Origin: Semisulcospira habei | Lineage: Eukaryota; Mollusca; Gastropoda; Semisulcospiridae | Length of the DNA: 64,000 nt | Assembly: GCA_036245525.1 (NCBI GenBank) | Contig: BTPG01000007.1 | Span: forward strand, 166,928,976 to 166,992,975 | Direction of reading: 5' to 3' | Shown: piece by piece, positions 52,491 through 63,462 of the stretch | How the letters are laid out: each line of letters begins with the position of its first letter | Numbering within the stretch: the stretch's first letter is position 1 | Program-made: the position numbers and the translations under genes | Notes under the pieces: generated by a model | Seen by the model: only the letters and a program-made list of their open reading frames with translations | Told to the model about the DNA's origin: nothing | Databases searched by the model: none

Positions 52491-52691
52491 ATCAGTTGAA
52501 TCCTGCCTGAGGATGATTTGTTTTAACTTCAGATTGCCCTGTGAAAGCTATGTTGTGGGTAAGGAGATATACATCAACCATTTTAGTTCAAGGGTGGTGC
52601 CAGAACTGTGCACAAAGCTGTTCTGGCACTTATCTTGAGCTATCATAGTCAAATTATTTCAGGCAGAAATTATCAGATGAAAATGGTTAGC
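52491..52691. mobile_element. Pal-A MITE (ATCCTG type), shortened
   Basis: GAATCCTGCCTGAGGATGAT at the left, CATTTTAGTTCAAGGGTGGT then GCACAAAGCTGTTCTGGCAC, and AGATGAAAATGGTTAG at the right. The stem centre is deleted. Confidence 0.7.
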
Positions 52692-53103
52692 TGAGATAAT
52701 CATTGTCCTTAATTATTCATATTGCATGCTTATAATTACTATCGGTATAGTTAGAGTGTTTTCTATTTTTAAAACTGAGAATCAGATTAAACTTGTGCAT
52801 CACTGTGAATCTATGAGTTCAGGTCTTTCTTTTTAAGTTGTGTTTTGAGGTAGGTGTTACATATTTTGATGAACGTTTGATTTGATCTTGCCATGCAAAG
52901 AGAAAATGGCAATTGTCCAGGCCTAGTGTTGGCTCATAATGAAGCTAACTATCAGATTTATATATGTTTGGATGATGGTCTTTTTCCTCAGATGACTGAA
53001 AGCTGGATTAAATTACCAATATCCAAATCTGGGACAATACTATACAGTTTGGAAAAAGGTTGGCAGAATATTTGCTACATGTTGGCACCAGAATGGATTA
53101 AGC

Positions 53104-53370
53104 TTGGCACTATATTGGCAGCCAATATTCACCATACTGGTCCTAGGATGGATCCAGCTTGGCACTATATTGGCAGCCAATATTCACCATACTGGTCCTA
53201 GGATGGATCCAGCTTGGCACTATATTGGCAGCCAATATTCACCATACTGGTCCTAGGATGGATCCAGCTTGGCACCATACTGGTTCTAGGATGGTTCCAG
53301 CTTGGCACTATATTGGCAGCCAACATTCACTATATTGGCCCTAGGATGGATCCAGCTTGGCAGCCAACAT
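53104..53370. repeat. 55-bp minisatellite, about 4.5 copies
   Basis: Units starting TTGGCACTATATTGGCAGCC at 53104, 53159 and 53214, a shortened one at 53269, and a diverged one at 53302. TATTGGNCC-type phrases continue to about 53480. Open frames (PAWHYIGSQ) across it are repeat artefacts. Confidence 0.92.
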
Positions 53371-53516
53371 TTACCCGATATTGGGCCAACATCGGGCAAA
53401 TTTGCACTTCCAATATTGGACCAATATCGACACCCATATATCGGCCCAATATCTAAGCCAATATTGGACCTATATTGGTGTGCTGGCTGGGGCGATACAC
53501 ACTCCCGATAAGGATT

Positions 53517-54706
53517 TGTAAGTAATTGACACACGCCTACAAAACACACTACAGGACATTAACAGCTGGTGCAGTAACAATTCCATGATCTTAAACCTTG
53601 CAAAGACTAAATGTATGGTTGTAAGTACCCGCTAAAAGCACCAGCTCGGCTCTCTCTCACTCAGCTTGTTCCTTCAAGGCAAATCTATCAGCCAGGTAAT
53701 GAAACATAGTCTTCTCGGTGTTACTGTAGATAACCAGTTTCAATGGCAATGCCATCTTAGTAATATTATTATGTAAGACAATATCAAAGAAACTGTTTAT
53801 TTTATCCAAGTTAAAACATATAGCTAATGCAGAAACACGAAAACTGTTCTTCAATGCCCACATCAGGTCACATATAGATTATGCTTCTACAATGTGGGAT
53901 GGCCCAAGCGAGGTCCAGTTAATGAGGCTGAACTCTCTTCATCGTAGAGCTGCGAAGATTATCCTTTCAGACCCTAACTCAACAACGGATAATAAACTGA
54001 AAACCTTAGAAATTCTCCCCTTGAAAAACCATAGGATATACAATAATGGAATAACAATGTTCAAAGTATTGAATAACAGACTCCCCGAGTATATTAAAAA
54101 AAAGTTTTCCCTCTCGGTATCAACATACTCCAGATAAAGGCAGTCCATTACTGTGCCACGAGCTAGTATCGATCTCTATAAGAAAAGTTTAGCATTCTCG
54201 GGTGCTAGCATGTGGAACACATTGCCCAAAAATGTTACAACATCAACAACAATCGTCTTTTAAAACCGTTCTCTTTAACTACCTCACCTCATCATCGTAA
54301 GATTTTCACAGCAGCCTGCACTTGCAGTGTACGATTTTCCCCTTTCAAACTGTTCAATTCAGTTATATCTTCAGTTAATACAAGATGATAATACTGTACG
54401 TATTGAGTGTATGTGTGCGCGCACGTGTGTGTTTGTGCTTGTGTCTATGAATGTATGTATGGATATGTACACCTTCACAAGTGTGTGTATGTGTGAGATT
54501 TTCTATGTTTATTTCCACTTCTTCAATGATTTATTTTTTAAAAGTTTATATTTCAATTTTTGGTTCTTTTTTATATTTTGTTTCTCCCAATTTAAAGATA
54601 ATATTTTGTGATTTGTGCATTATATGTAAAGTAGATTAGCAACAGCAAGTTCGAAAAATGGTTTCACCAAAACTTTCACCGTTGTAAAATAAAGAATCAT
54701 CGTCAT

Positions 54707-54739
<33 letters not shown>

Positions 54740-54740
54740 A
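53517..54740 (+). pseudogene. LINE fragment, reverse transcriptase C-terminus
   Basis: Across frames it encodes INSWCSNNSMILNLAKTKCM, LLGVTVDNQFQWQCHLSNI and then MWDGPSEVQLMRLNSLHRRA, AKIILSDPN and NNRLPEYIKKKFSLS. This is the region after the RT palm of a jockey/CR1-like LINE. Frame shifts and in-frame stops show it is dead. The AT-rich 3' part ends AAAATAAAGAATCATCGTCA followed by (TC)n at 54713-54737. It is 5'-truncated at the minisatellite. Confidence 0.8.
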
Positions 54741-55259
54741 TTCAAACTAGCTATGTCCTACATTTCAAGTAAATATGACAAAAATTACGGACTCTAATCT
54801 CTAATCTGGGTGAACCGACTTTCTGTAAACGGTTTTTATGTCTTCAATGAGACATCCAGTTCAAAATGCTCGGAGGCTCTCTTAACCATCCCTTAAATAA
54901 AGTATTTCACCAAGTTTCAAGTGAGCTTGTACGGCCAGGACAGCAATATCTGAGATTCTTATGTCTACATACATACACACACACGCACACACACATACCG
55001 CCTTGTGTGACAATTTTTATCTTATTATTCATTTGTCAGAGGTTTGGGCCTCAGTGCCCACCTTTGACATGATGGATATTCTATTAAATTCGCCCCACCG
55101 TGACCAATCCTAAAAAGTCCCTTCCATAAATAGAGGGGACTTAAAAAACAACAAAGCAAAGAAATTTAAAATAAAAAGAGTATAATACATTTAATTCACA
55201 CAGAGTATAATAATTTAATCCATTGCCCCAAAATATTTAAACATATATTAAGGGTTGCT
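54741..55259. other. Interior of the 11-kb element, nothing recognised
   Basis: Between the LINE fragment and the right terminal repeat; a short ACACAC run near 54975. No gene seen. Confidence 0.5.
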
Positions 55260-56096
55260 TCAAAAATACGAACTCAGAAACGTTTCCTTTAAATATTTGA
55301 GCTCAGAAACGGTCCAGTTATCTTCTCTTTGAATGTCAACTGATTATCGTGGTCCGTTCATAGCGTAATGTGTTCCAATAAATAGCATAGGGGATGAAAC
55401 ATCATGGGACGAAATGTGATTGGGACGAACGGTCTGGGCGAATGCACGTAGGGTGAAGATAGGCATAGCGGATCAAGAGGCTCAAAGAGCAAGCCCTTCG
55501 AAGCTTTCTAACGCTAAATAAACAATTTTTGCGGCACCTGCAACTTCAAATATAGGAATATTACGACTAAGTACTTAATAATATGTGGTTATTTGGGCTT
55601 AGGAGAAGTTATTCCGACTGTTTTTGGACAGCGCGATCTTGTAACAAGGGAAGTAATCGACTTGTCAACGGCAGTTGAAACGGCTTACTAGTACAACTAA
55701 ATCAACTTTAATGTAAACCAAACTTCTAACACATGATTATTTTGTGTTTAGGTACGCAATAATAGTATGGATATGTTGGGTTTTTTTTTAGCTTAGGACA
55801 GGTTATTCCGGGTTTTAGCAGTACCCCGCGGCCGAATGTGCTTGATGAGGGTGTAACCCCTGCGGTTATCTGTAAGCGCTTATCTGATTGGCTGTTCATA
55901 ATAGAACATGTAAAAAGTGACTTATTACACGTTCTGATACTACGCGGTTTGGATTGGCTGGTACATTGACTTATTACATGTACTATGTCGGTCACGGGGC
56001 CGATTTGTGAACTCTGATTGGTTGGGATAATACATGTATTAAGTAGTTACTACATGTACTAATGACTTAGTTATTGTTGCTTTGGCCGTCCATATG
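55260..56096 (-). repeat. Right terminal inverted repeat of the 11-kb element
   Basis: Reverse complement of 45166-46170 with about 10-20% difference by eye and without the exon-1 block. Landmarks shared with the left arm include GAATGTCAACTGATTA, ATAGCGTAATGTGTT, GAAGCTTTCTAACGCTAAAT and CAGCGCGATC. In the right arm AGTACCCCGCGGCC ... GTTATCTGTAAGCGCTTA replaces exon 1. Confidence 0.85.
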
Positions 56097-56427
56097 CGCA
56101 GTCTTTGACTGAAACACGATTTTGACCCAGTGTACTTTGCAAATAGCTCATGTACACAGATCATGTGTATCCACGTCATACTGTCATGTAACATATCTGT
56201 TTTATCTGTCGTCTGGTGAGGTCAAAGTTGATGAAGACCATCTGCGCCTCACTACGTGAAAGAGCGGATAACGAAGGGAGATAAGAAATTTTGTGTTTCG
56301 GGCTCACCACTATTCAACTTAAAAGTTCTGTTTCAGAGCACTTGGTGTTTGGTGTTATCACAATTTACAAACCCCTACTTTCCTACCTCTGAAAAAAAAT
56401 GTAGATCTAAATTTCGTTTTATCTTAC
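56097..56427. other. Flank, nothing recognised
   Basis: Unique-looking sequence outside the transposon. Confidence 0.4.
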
Positions 56428-56490
56428 CAGCAAGAGGTGTAGATTTTCGAGAGCCCCTGCATGCTGCAGGGGCTCTTCATGACCTCACGC
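56428..56490. mobile_element. Pal-B hairpin, decayed
   Basis: CAGCAAGAGGTGTAGATTTT and the perfect centre AGCCCCTGCATGCTGCAGGG with a weakened right arm (CTCTTCATGACCTCACG). Confidence 0.6.
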
Positions 56491-56824
56491 AGAATACGGG
56501 AAGCGAGGCATGGCTGAACAGGAAAATAATCGGAAGTAGATATACCAGGAAGTGAAATAGAACGGAAACTAAAAATATACGTCTGCACACACGATTGTGT
56601 AACAATAAACTCCTTTGTTGTAGTACTCCCTGCGATAAGTTAAGTGTAGGAATGAGGTAATTCCGCTCAGGAAAATCATTACGCAATCGGACTGCTTGTG
56701 ATTTCGATCCTCATGAGCTCAGAGGCGCAACATCCATCGCAGACAACCACAAATTATACCTACCATAATTACGGTAAGGCCCAAGTGTATTAAGTATAGT
56801 ATCATGACTGAATACTTACAACCC

Positions 56825-57030
56825 GTTAAACCAGTCGACGCGGATTAGGTTTGTTAGATGCGTGTTAATTCAACGCCAAATAGCCCAGCCGTCCAAGGAA
56901 CATGGAGACAAAGTGGGATCAGCAAGAGACATTGATCATCATGAGCCACCGCAACTGTGAGGGCTCAAGATGATCTATGCCTCTGGCAGTTGCATTGTGT
57001 TAGCGTTTTCTCGGCAGTCAAGGGGTTAAG
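56825..57030. mobile_element. Pal-B MITE
   Basis: GTTAAACCAGTCGACGCGGA, then CAACGCCAAATAGCCCAGCC, CAGCAAGAGACATTGATCAT / ATGATCTATGCCTCTGGCAG, and CTCGGCAGTCAAGGGGTTAA. The stem is weakened by substitutions. Confidence 0.75.
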
Positions 57031-57137
57031 TGTTCGAAAAAGCGACGGGCATACACTGGGGGATGGTTCAAACTGATATAGGCAAGATCAGGATGTATAC
57101 CGGTCACAACCATAGGCGAGGAAGCTAGTTAGTTCGT

Positions 57138-57175
57138 TCGTTAGTTGGGTTTAACGTCGAGCAGGCGACTAAAGT
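57138..57175. repeat. Short repeat M
   Basis: GTTGGGTTTAACGTCGAGCA then GGCGACTAAAG; compare 43695 and 47059. Confidence 0.5.
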
Positions 57176-57464
57176 TCCGTCCCTGATATCTTCAAGTCCG
57201 CCATCGTCCAACCAGTTTTGAACTGAAATGAGTGTTAGTATCTATGGCAGAGAGTTGTGTTTATGTCGCTTCTTGGGTTACACAGCTTGCTCAGAATCTG
57301 ATTATCGTGATAAAGAAATGATTTCTTTGACCTAAAAACAAGAAACGACATCACCACTAAACATCACTGCTAATTTGTTGACGTCATAGAATGGGATGTG
57401 TCGTCTGTGTGCTGCATTACTTGGCGGGAAAGCTTTTGATTGTGTGTGTGTTTTTTTGTTTGTT

Positions 57465-57469
<5 letters not shown>

Positions 57470-57556
<87 letters not shown>

Positions 57557-57568
57557 CGCGCGCGTGTG
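57470..57568. repeat. (GT)n microsatellite ending in (CG)n
   Basis: About 40 GT units, then GCGCGCGCGCGCGCG. Cys-Val open frames here are artefacts. Confidence 0.97.
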
Positions 57569-57761
57569 TGTTCACAACAGTTACAGGAAAACGGCCAGTG
57601 GGATTTTGGGGGAAATCTGGTCATTTATTATTGATGTGTCACTGAAAAATTTGCACACAATAAATTTCTTTAATCAGTGTAACGATTTTACAATTTGCTT
57701 ACATTATCAGTTCTTCCACAAGATCGGGGTGTAACATAACAAAACAAAGCAAAATAAAACA

Positions 57762-58145
57762 TGATTGATTGATTGTACATTGCTTAACGTCCTGACAGCA
57801 ACAAGGCTTTCTCAGGACGTGCCTGCACTGCTTGTGAAAGAAAAATAAACAGAACATTGAATGTATGTCGCCAGCCGGTCAAATACATTAAATAAACCTA
57901 ACACATGGGGCCTAAATAAAGCTAAGACCATTTAGCAACACACATCCAATATCAAGAGCTACAGGCAGTGCAGACAGTAGGGAGAGTTTTAAAAAGGAAA
58001 ATACAGGTGAATGGACAAAGGGTAGACAGAAACACATGCCCCAGAATAGAGAGAAAAACCCACCCTGTGGGGCTGACCAGGGTGACCCTGGGAACTAAAA
58101 AATACCTAACCCCACCCAAGTCCCCCAGGGCAGACCCGGGTGGGG
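57762..58145 (-). mobile_element. SINE-2 copy with 14-bp target duplication
   Basis: Flanked by identical AGCAAAATAAAACA at 57748-57761 and 58146-58159. On the minus strand it starts CCCCACCCGGGTCTGCCCTG and ends in CAATCAATCAATCAT. About 384 bp and near-intact, so it is young. Confidence 0.92.
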
Positions 58146-58330
58146 AGCAAAATAAAACAGGATAAAATTAAAATAAAACAAAATTGGAATTATATGCTTA
58201 CCTAAGGGGAAAACATTTAACACTACAAGCTAGTGAACACAATAAATTATTAACAAACCTTCAAATCCATTTGCCCTTGCACCAAGTCACCAGTCAACTA
58301 CAGCGAAACAAATCATCAAGTGGGCCTATA

Positions 58331-58542
58331 TAACTCATTCAGCCCTGACTCACTACAGCAGGAGATGGGTCGACCATGATAATACAAGGGCAGTGCCAGA
58401 TTAGCTTGGCGCCTGTTGGCGCCAAGCTAATCTGGCACTGCCCTTGAATTATCATAGTCGATCCATCACTTACAACTGATGCATAGTCATTAGATGACGC
58501 CTCTAACATTTGGGAAATACGGCCGTCGGGCTGAATGAGTTA
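58331..58542. mobile_element. Pal-A MITE
   Basis: AACTCATTCAGCCCTGACTC ... CGGGCTGAATGAGTTAA. Arms CAAGGGCAGTGCCAGATTAG and CTAATCTGGCACTGCCCTTG are perfectly complementary; both carry the GGGCAGTG variant. Confidence 0.9.
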
Positions 58543-58768
58543 ATATATGGCATTATCCCCTCACTAAATTTTACAGTACATGACAGTAAAGCAGGAAAAA
58601 TGATATTTTTATACAAACAGTACGTATACATATATCATGAGTAGGAGTTTGGCGCAAATAGGACACACAAGTTTCGATTATTTTGTACGGACGGCGATGG
58701 CCGTAGCCCTCAATCTAAACACTGACTATATTCTGTGTACTGTGTCCAGTTTAAAGACAGTGTAAATG

Positions 58769-58845
58769 TTAGTAGCAAGAAGCATAGATCTTCATGAGTC
58801 CCCGCGGCGCAGGGGCTCATGAGGATTTATGACTCTCGCAGAAGA
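58769..58845. mobile_element. Pal-B hairpin, decayed
   Basis: AGCAAGAAGCATAGATCTTC pairs with GAGGATTTATGACTCTCGCA around GTCCCCGCGGCGCAGGGGC. Confidence 0.65.
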
Positions 58846-58939
58846 GAAGGGATCTTTGCAGTATTAGTTATCGCCATTTGCCGCACATGCCGGAAAAAGG
58901 AAGGAAGTCCAAAGGGCGGTAAATTCTCAGTAAGTGTCT

Positions 58940-58945
58940 TAGCGT

Positions 58946-59010
<65 letters not shown>

Positions 59011-59123
59011 TGTGTGCGCGCGCCACGTGTGTGTGTGTGTGTGTGTGTGCGTGTGTGTGTGTGCGCGCGCGCCACGCCGTGTGTGTGTGTGTGTGTGTGT
59101 CGGTGTGTGTGTGTGTGTGTGTC

Positions 59124-59164
<41 letters not shown>

Positions 59165-59178
59165 GCGTGTGTGTGTAA
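58940..59178. repeat. Long compound (GT)n microsatellite
   Basis: GT tracts interrupted by CGCGCGCCACGTG and by CGGTGTG units; about 240 bp. Confidence 0.97.
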
Positions 59179-59316
59179 CTACTATAACAAGGAAGGGTGC
59201 AGTATCATGGTCCGCTAAGTAGGGCGATATCAATACAATACTATGCGAGCTGCAGTCCCATGAGTGAGTTGATCTCCTCAAGGTTCATAGTACACAATAT
59301 GTCTTCTAGAAATATT

Positions 59317-59370
59317 CCTGAACTGAAGGAATCACCTCGACAAAAAGCACTACCGACAGCCAGCGTGTTA
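59317..59370. mobile_element. Right part of Pal-C
   Basis: GAAGGAATCACCTCGACAAA then AAGCACTACCGACAGCCAGC and GTGTTAA; the left arm is missing. Confidence 0.65.
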
Positions 59371-59435
59371 ACCTCTTATGCATGCAACCAGCGGTACTGT
59401 AAACAGTACCGGTGGCAGCATGCACAAGGGGTTAA
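59368..59435. mobile_element. Pal-N, 68-bp TTAA-ended palindrome
   Basis: TTAACCTCTTATGCATGCAA at the left and TGCACAAGGGGTTAA at the right. The centre ACCAGCGGTACTGT pairs with ACAGTACCGGTGG. It shares its TTAA with the preceding Pal-C. Halves occur near 13888 and 39795 (AGTACCGGTGGCTGCA). Confidence 0.75.
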
Positions 59436-59689
59436 GGCTTGCTGGAGCCCATAACCAGAAGAGCAGAAGGAAAGCCTGCATCCATGACCGCCAAAAGCGG
59501 TTACACGGTGTGTGCACGTCTATCATACGATATGCCACGGCGTGCGCCCTCTAGCGGGTTGGAGGGAGATTATCCACAGACTGATGAAACATCGCCTGTC
59601 TAGACGGGTCAGCAATTAAAAGGTATATCATCGGTAACAAATTGCTGACATCGTAAGAGTACTAAACAGTTATCACTCAGTTGATCCGA

Positions 59690-59770
59690 AGACGTCCCCA
59701 CTGCGCAAAGGCATCGGGCCGACGTCGGGCGCCGCTGGCCCATAACCTTTTGCGCACTGGGTCACTAATT
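59690..59770. mobile_element. Decayed Pal-D-type hairpin
   Basis: GACGTCCCCACTGCGCAAAG pairs with CTTTTGCGCACTGGGTC around CATCGGGCCGACGTCGGGCG. It resembles the insert in the Pal-C copy at 7767. Confidence 0.55.
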
Positions 59771-59911
59771 TATTATTAACTTACTGAATGTGTGCACTGT
59801 TAATAGGCTCAATATGCTTTCATTTAAATAATTATGCAGGTCGCCACAATAAGACTGATATGGATCGACCTTGATACTATATAAGGACCTGCTCCAGGCA
59901 ATAAAGGGTTA

Positions 59912-62550
59912 ATAGTTCGCAATATGGTGCTCTCCATTCGGGCTGTGCCATGTCCACCTTCTGGATGCTTTGTGTGGGCCAAACGTGTTCATCAGCTTCA
60001 GATCATTTGCGCTGGCAAATTCCAGGAGCCTTACGCCTCTGTCGTTGGTCTCTGCATTGCAGTAGCGTCCACGTGTGCTTTTCCAGTTCTTAACAGCATC
60101 CTCTCCTATTTTGGCATTCCAGTTTCCCTGCACCACAAGAATGTCTTTCTTGGGGGTCTGGTCCAGGACTTCTTACAGTTGGTCATAGAAGTATTCTATT
60201 TCCTCATCAGAATAGTTTGTTGTTGGAGCGTAAACTTGTACAATGGTGATATTAAATGGGGTTGCCCTCAAGCTTTGGGTTACAGGTGACATCCTTGATC
60301 TGTGTGACAAGCTTCGAAAATTTATGAAAAAGAAGTCAGAGGTAGAAGGAGCTAAACAATATCGGGAAATTAACCAGGGTAGTAAAAAAAAGCATGAAAA
60401 AGGCAAAGGAGAGGTGGATTGAAGACCAGTTTAAACACGTAGAAGAAAATCTGAACAAAAATAATAGCAAAAAAATCATACCACCTGACCAGTGCAAAAC
60501 ATGAACGCTCCTCTATCATTCAAGATAGCGAAGGGAACTGTCTTACAGTAGACCAAGACATTCTGAAGAGATGAACAGAGTACTGCTCAGATTTGTACAA
60601 CCACCGAGCTACAGGGGACCCAGGCATACTTGTCACCCCACCATTGACCAACAGTGACAACTATCCCATCCTCCGAGAAGAAGTAGAGGCTGCCGTGAAG
60701 TCGCTGAAAAAAGGGAAGGAAGCAGGAGCAGACAACATCCCTGCAGAACTAGTCCAAGAAAGGGAAGAAGACATGATAAGCGCCTTACTAACTATCTGCA
60801 ATAAGATCCGGCAGTCAGGGTTATGGCCCACACCATGGACCAAATCACTAATAATTACTCTCTCGAAAAACAGCAACGTACAACAATGCCAGAATTATCG
60901 CACGATCAGTCTTATATGCCACCCAAGCAAGTCATGTTAAAGATCCTACTGAACAGGCTGAAGCCACAGGCAGAGGAAATCATAGCCAAGGAACATGCAG
61001 GCTTCAGACCAGGGCGCAGCACAACTGAGCAGATCGTCAACCGGAGAGTTCTATGTGAGAGATACCTCCAGCATGTCTTTGTGGATTTTAAGAAGGCATT
61101 TGACAGGGTGTGGCATGCAGCCCTTTGGTCCACCATGAAGCTGTACAACATCAATGCCAACCTGATCAAAGTAATAGAAAACCTTGACAACAAGGCCACT
61201 AGCGCAATCTGCTTCAACGGCAAAATAGGAAATTGGTTTAGGACAACAGTCGGAGTCAGACAAGGCTGCTTGCTCTCACCTACTCTTTTCAACATCTTCC
61301 TGGAAAGAATCATGACGGACGCTCTGAAAGACCATGAAGGAACTGTCAGTATTGGAGGCATAACAATCAAGAACTTGCGCTTCGCGGACGACATTGATGG
61401 CCTTGCGGGAACAGAGGAGGAGCTAGCTCAGGTGGTGGTAAATCTGGACAGTACAGCTACAGCCATTGCGTTTGGGAAGGAAATCAGAGCAGAGAAGACC
61501 AAACTGATGACCAATAACGCCGGTGGCATTGGCACTGAAATCATGGTCGGAGGCCAAAAACAGGAAAGAGTTCAGAAATTCAAATACGTAGGAGCCATTG
61601 TGACAGATGAGATTGATTGTACATTGCTTAACGTCCCGACAGCAACAAGGCTTTCTCAGGACGTGCCTGCACTGCTTGTGAAAAAAAAATCTAAACAGAA
61701 AATTGAATGTATATCGCCAGCCGGTCAAATACGTTAAATAAACCTACAACATGGGGCCTAAATAAAGCTAAGACCATTTAGCAACACACATCCAACATCA
61801 AGAGCTACAGGCAGTGCAGACAGTTGGGAGAGTTTTAAAAAGACAAATACAGGTGAATGGACCAAGGGTAGACAAAAACACATGCCCCAGAATAGAAAGG
61901 AAACCCACCCTGTGGGGCTGACCAGGGTGACCCTGGGAACTAAAAAGTACCTAACCCCACCCAAGTTCTCCAGGGCAGACCCAGGTGGGGGTGTGACAGA
62001 TGAGGGATCAAAACCAGAAACACTGTCCACGATTGCGCAGACAACAGCGCTGACAAGACTGAAAACCATATGGAAGGACAGAAACATCACACTCTGCTCC
62101 AAGATCAGACTGATGTGCTCCTTAGTCATCTCAGTGTTCTTATATGCCTGTGAGGCATGGACCCTCACAGCAGACCTTGAAAGGAGGATACAAGCCACTG
62201 AAATGAGATGTTTTCGAAGGCGGCTTGGCATTTCGTACAGAGATCACATCACGAACGAGGATGTGGGAAGCAGAATCAGGCAAGCCATCGGGCCCTATGA
62301 AGACCTAGCCATTGTGAAAAAAACGCAAACTGAAGTAGTATGGGCGTGTCACGCGTTCAGCAGGGCTTGCCAAAACAATCCTGCAAGACACTGTGCAAGG
62401 AGGGCGAAGGAGAGGAAGACAGAGAAAAAGATGGGAGGACAATATCTCAGAGTGGACAGGACTGAAGCTGAGCGACACACTAAAAATGGCAGGGAACAGA
62501 GTGAAATGGAAGGAGCTGGTTGCCAAGTCATCAGTGGTGCCCCAACGGTC
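59912..62550 (+). pseudogene. LINE with 5' inversion (endonuclease inverted, RT forward)
   Basis: On the minus strand 60285 to 59912 encodes ITIVQVYAPTTNYSDEEIEY, VVQGNWNAKIGEDAV, RGVRLLEFASANDLKLMNTF and TWHSPNG, an APE-type endonuclease. From about 60286 on the plus strand the same element continues with DLCDKLRKFMKKKSEVEG, then EAGADNIPAELVQ, HAGFRPGRSTTEQI, FVDFKKAFDRVWHAALW, VRQGCLLSPTLFNIF and LRFADDIDGL (RT palm, catalytic FADD). After a SINE insertion it ends with YACEAWTLTADLERRIQATE and RRLGISYRDHITNEDV. A frame shift near 60930 and a stop in the endonuclease show it is inactive. The clade looks RTE/CR1-like but is not assigned. Confidence 0.88.
61612..61991 (-). mobile_element. SINE-2 copy inserted in the LINE, perfect 13-bp duplication
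   Basis: TGTGACAGATGAG occurs at 61599-61611 and 61992-62004. Removing the insert and one duplication restores the LINE frame (IVTDE then GSKPETL). The element is about 380 bp with a short CAAT tail. Confidence 0.94.
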
Positions 62551-62552
62551 GG

Positions 62553-62761
<209 letters not shown>

Positions 62762-62779
62762 GAAGAAATGGATTTTTCT

Positions 62780-63462
62780 CCTCTGGTGTCACCGTCTGGG
62801 CAGTGGGCAGATGTTCACATCTGCACGGGACATAGACGACCCCGGCCCCCACGAGTCCCCTGCTGCCTTGCAGGCCTGGCCGCTTGGCTGCGGAAAGGCT
62901 AAGGGAGGAATCCCTTGACATCAAAGCCCCCGTGTCTCCGGGGAAGGCTTTGAGCCAGAGACTAAGACAAGGACAGTCTGATATAAAACCCGAGGACCTC
63001 GATGCCACCGTCCCAGCTTGCTAGGCCATGGCAAACGAACCAAGGGTTTAAAGGGTGGGGCCAGTACTGCGCACACTGCACTCCACCAAAAAGCTCCACC
63101 GCGCAGGCTTTAGGAAACGCCCACGGACTATGACACTGAACTTTCCAAGTCCTGTAGCGATGGGCAAGGGGCAAAAGGGCAGGTGAAAGATGTCACTGGA
63201 AGCCGCAGTCTCAAACCTGCATGCAGGCGGTTCAGGATATTGGTCGCCTGATGTTGACCTGGGGATGACAACGTCACTCGGCACACCCTGAACGACCAAG
63301 CAGCCTTCTCTAGGGACAGCACTGCTTGCTCCACACGGAGAGGGGCCTAGAAAAGGTGGCCTAACCAAAGCTCATCCCCTCGTAACCCCAGTTGGCTCTC
63401 CGCGGTCAACGGGCATCTTCTCATGCGGTCAGAAAACAAGAAAAAACAATGGATCCACTCTC
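62780..63462 (+). other. Probable 5' UTR of a second LINE
   Basis: GC-richer, non-coding sequence leading into the LINE ORF at 63463; it contains short inverted pairs such as TCTGGGCAGTGGGCAGATGT. No gene seen. The junction with the GATA tail of the previous LINE is at about 62765. Confidence 0.5.

Larger units (their letters stand above)
45166..56096 (+). mobile_element. ~11-kb DNA transposon with long inverted terminal repeats and integrase-like gene
   Basis: The left region 45166-46170 reappears in reverse complement at 55260-56096. Examples are TCGTCCAATGACGTTTCATC against GATGAAACATCATGGGACGA, and CTAAACACAAAATAATCATG against CATGATTATTTTGTGTTTAG. Between the repeats lies a spliced integrase-type gene in the plus orientation, with its first exon embedded in the left repeat. 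CATATG adjoins both outer ends and could be, or contain, the target duplication. The copy is old: arms differ at many positions, the gene has a stop and frame shifts, and the interior has received a SINE, a LINE fragment and Pal-A copies. Superfamily not assigned. Confidence 0.8.

Noticed and set aside
52893..53511. Open frames with PAWHYIGSQ repeats
   Set aside because: They come from a 55-bp minisatellite, open in several frames; no domain.
58819..59281. Cys-Val and His-Thr repeat proteins
   Set aside because: Translations of the compound (GT)n microsatellite.
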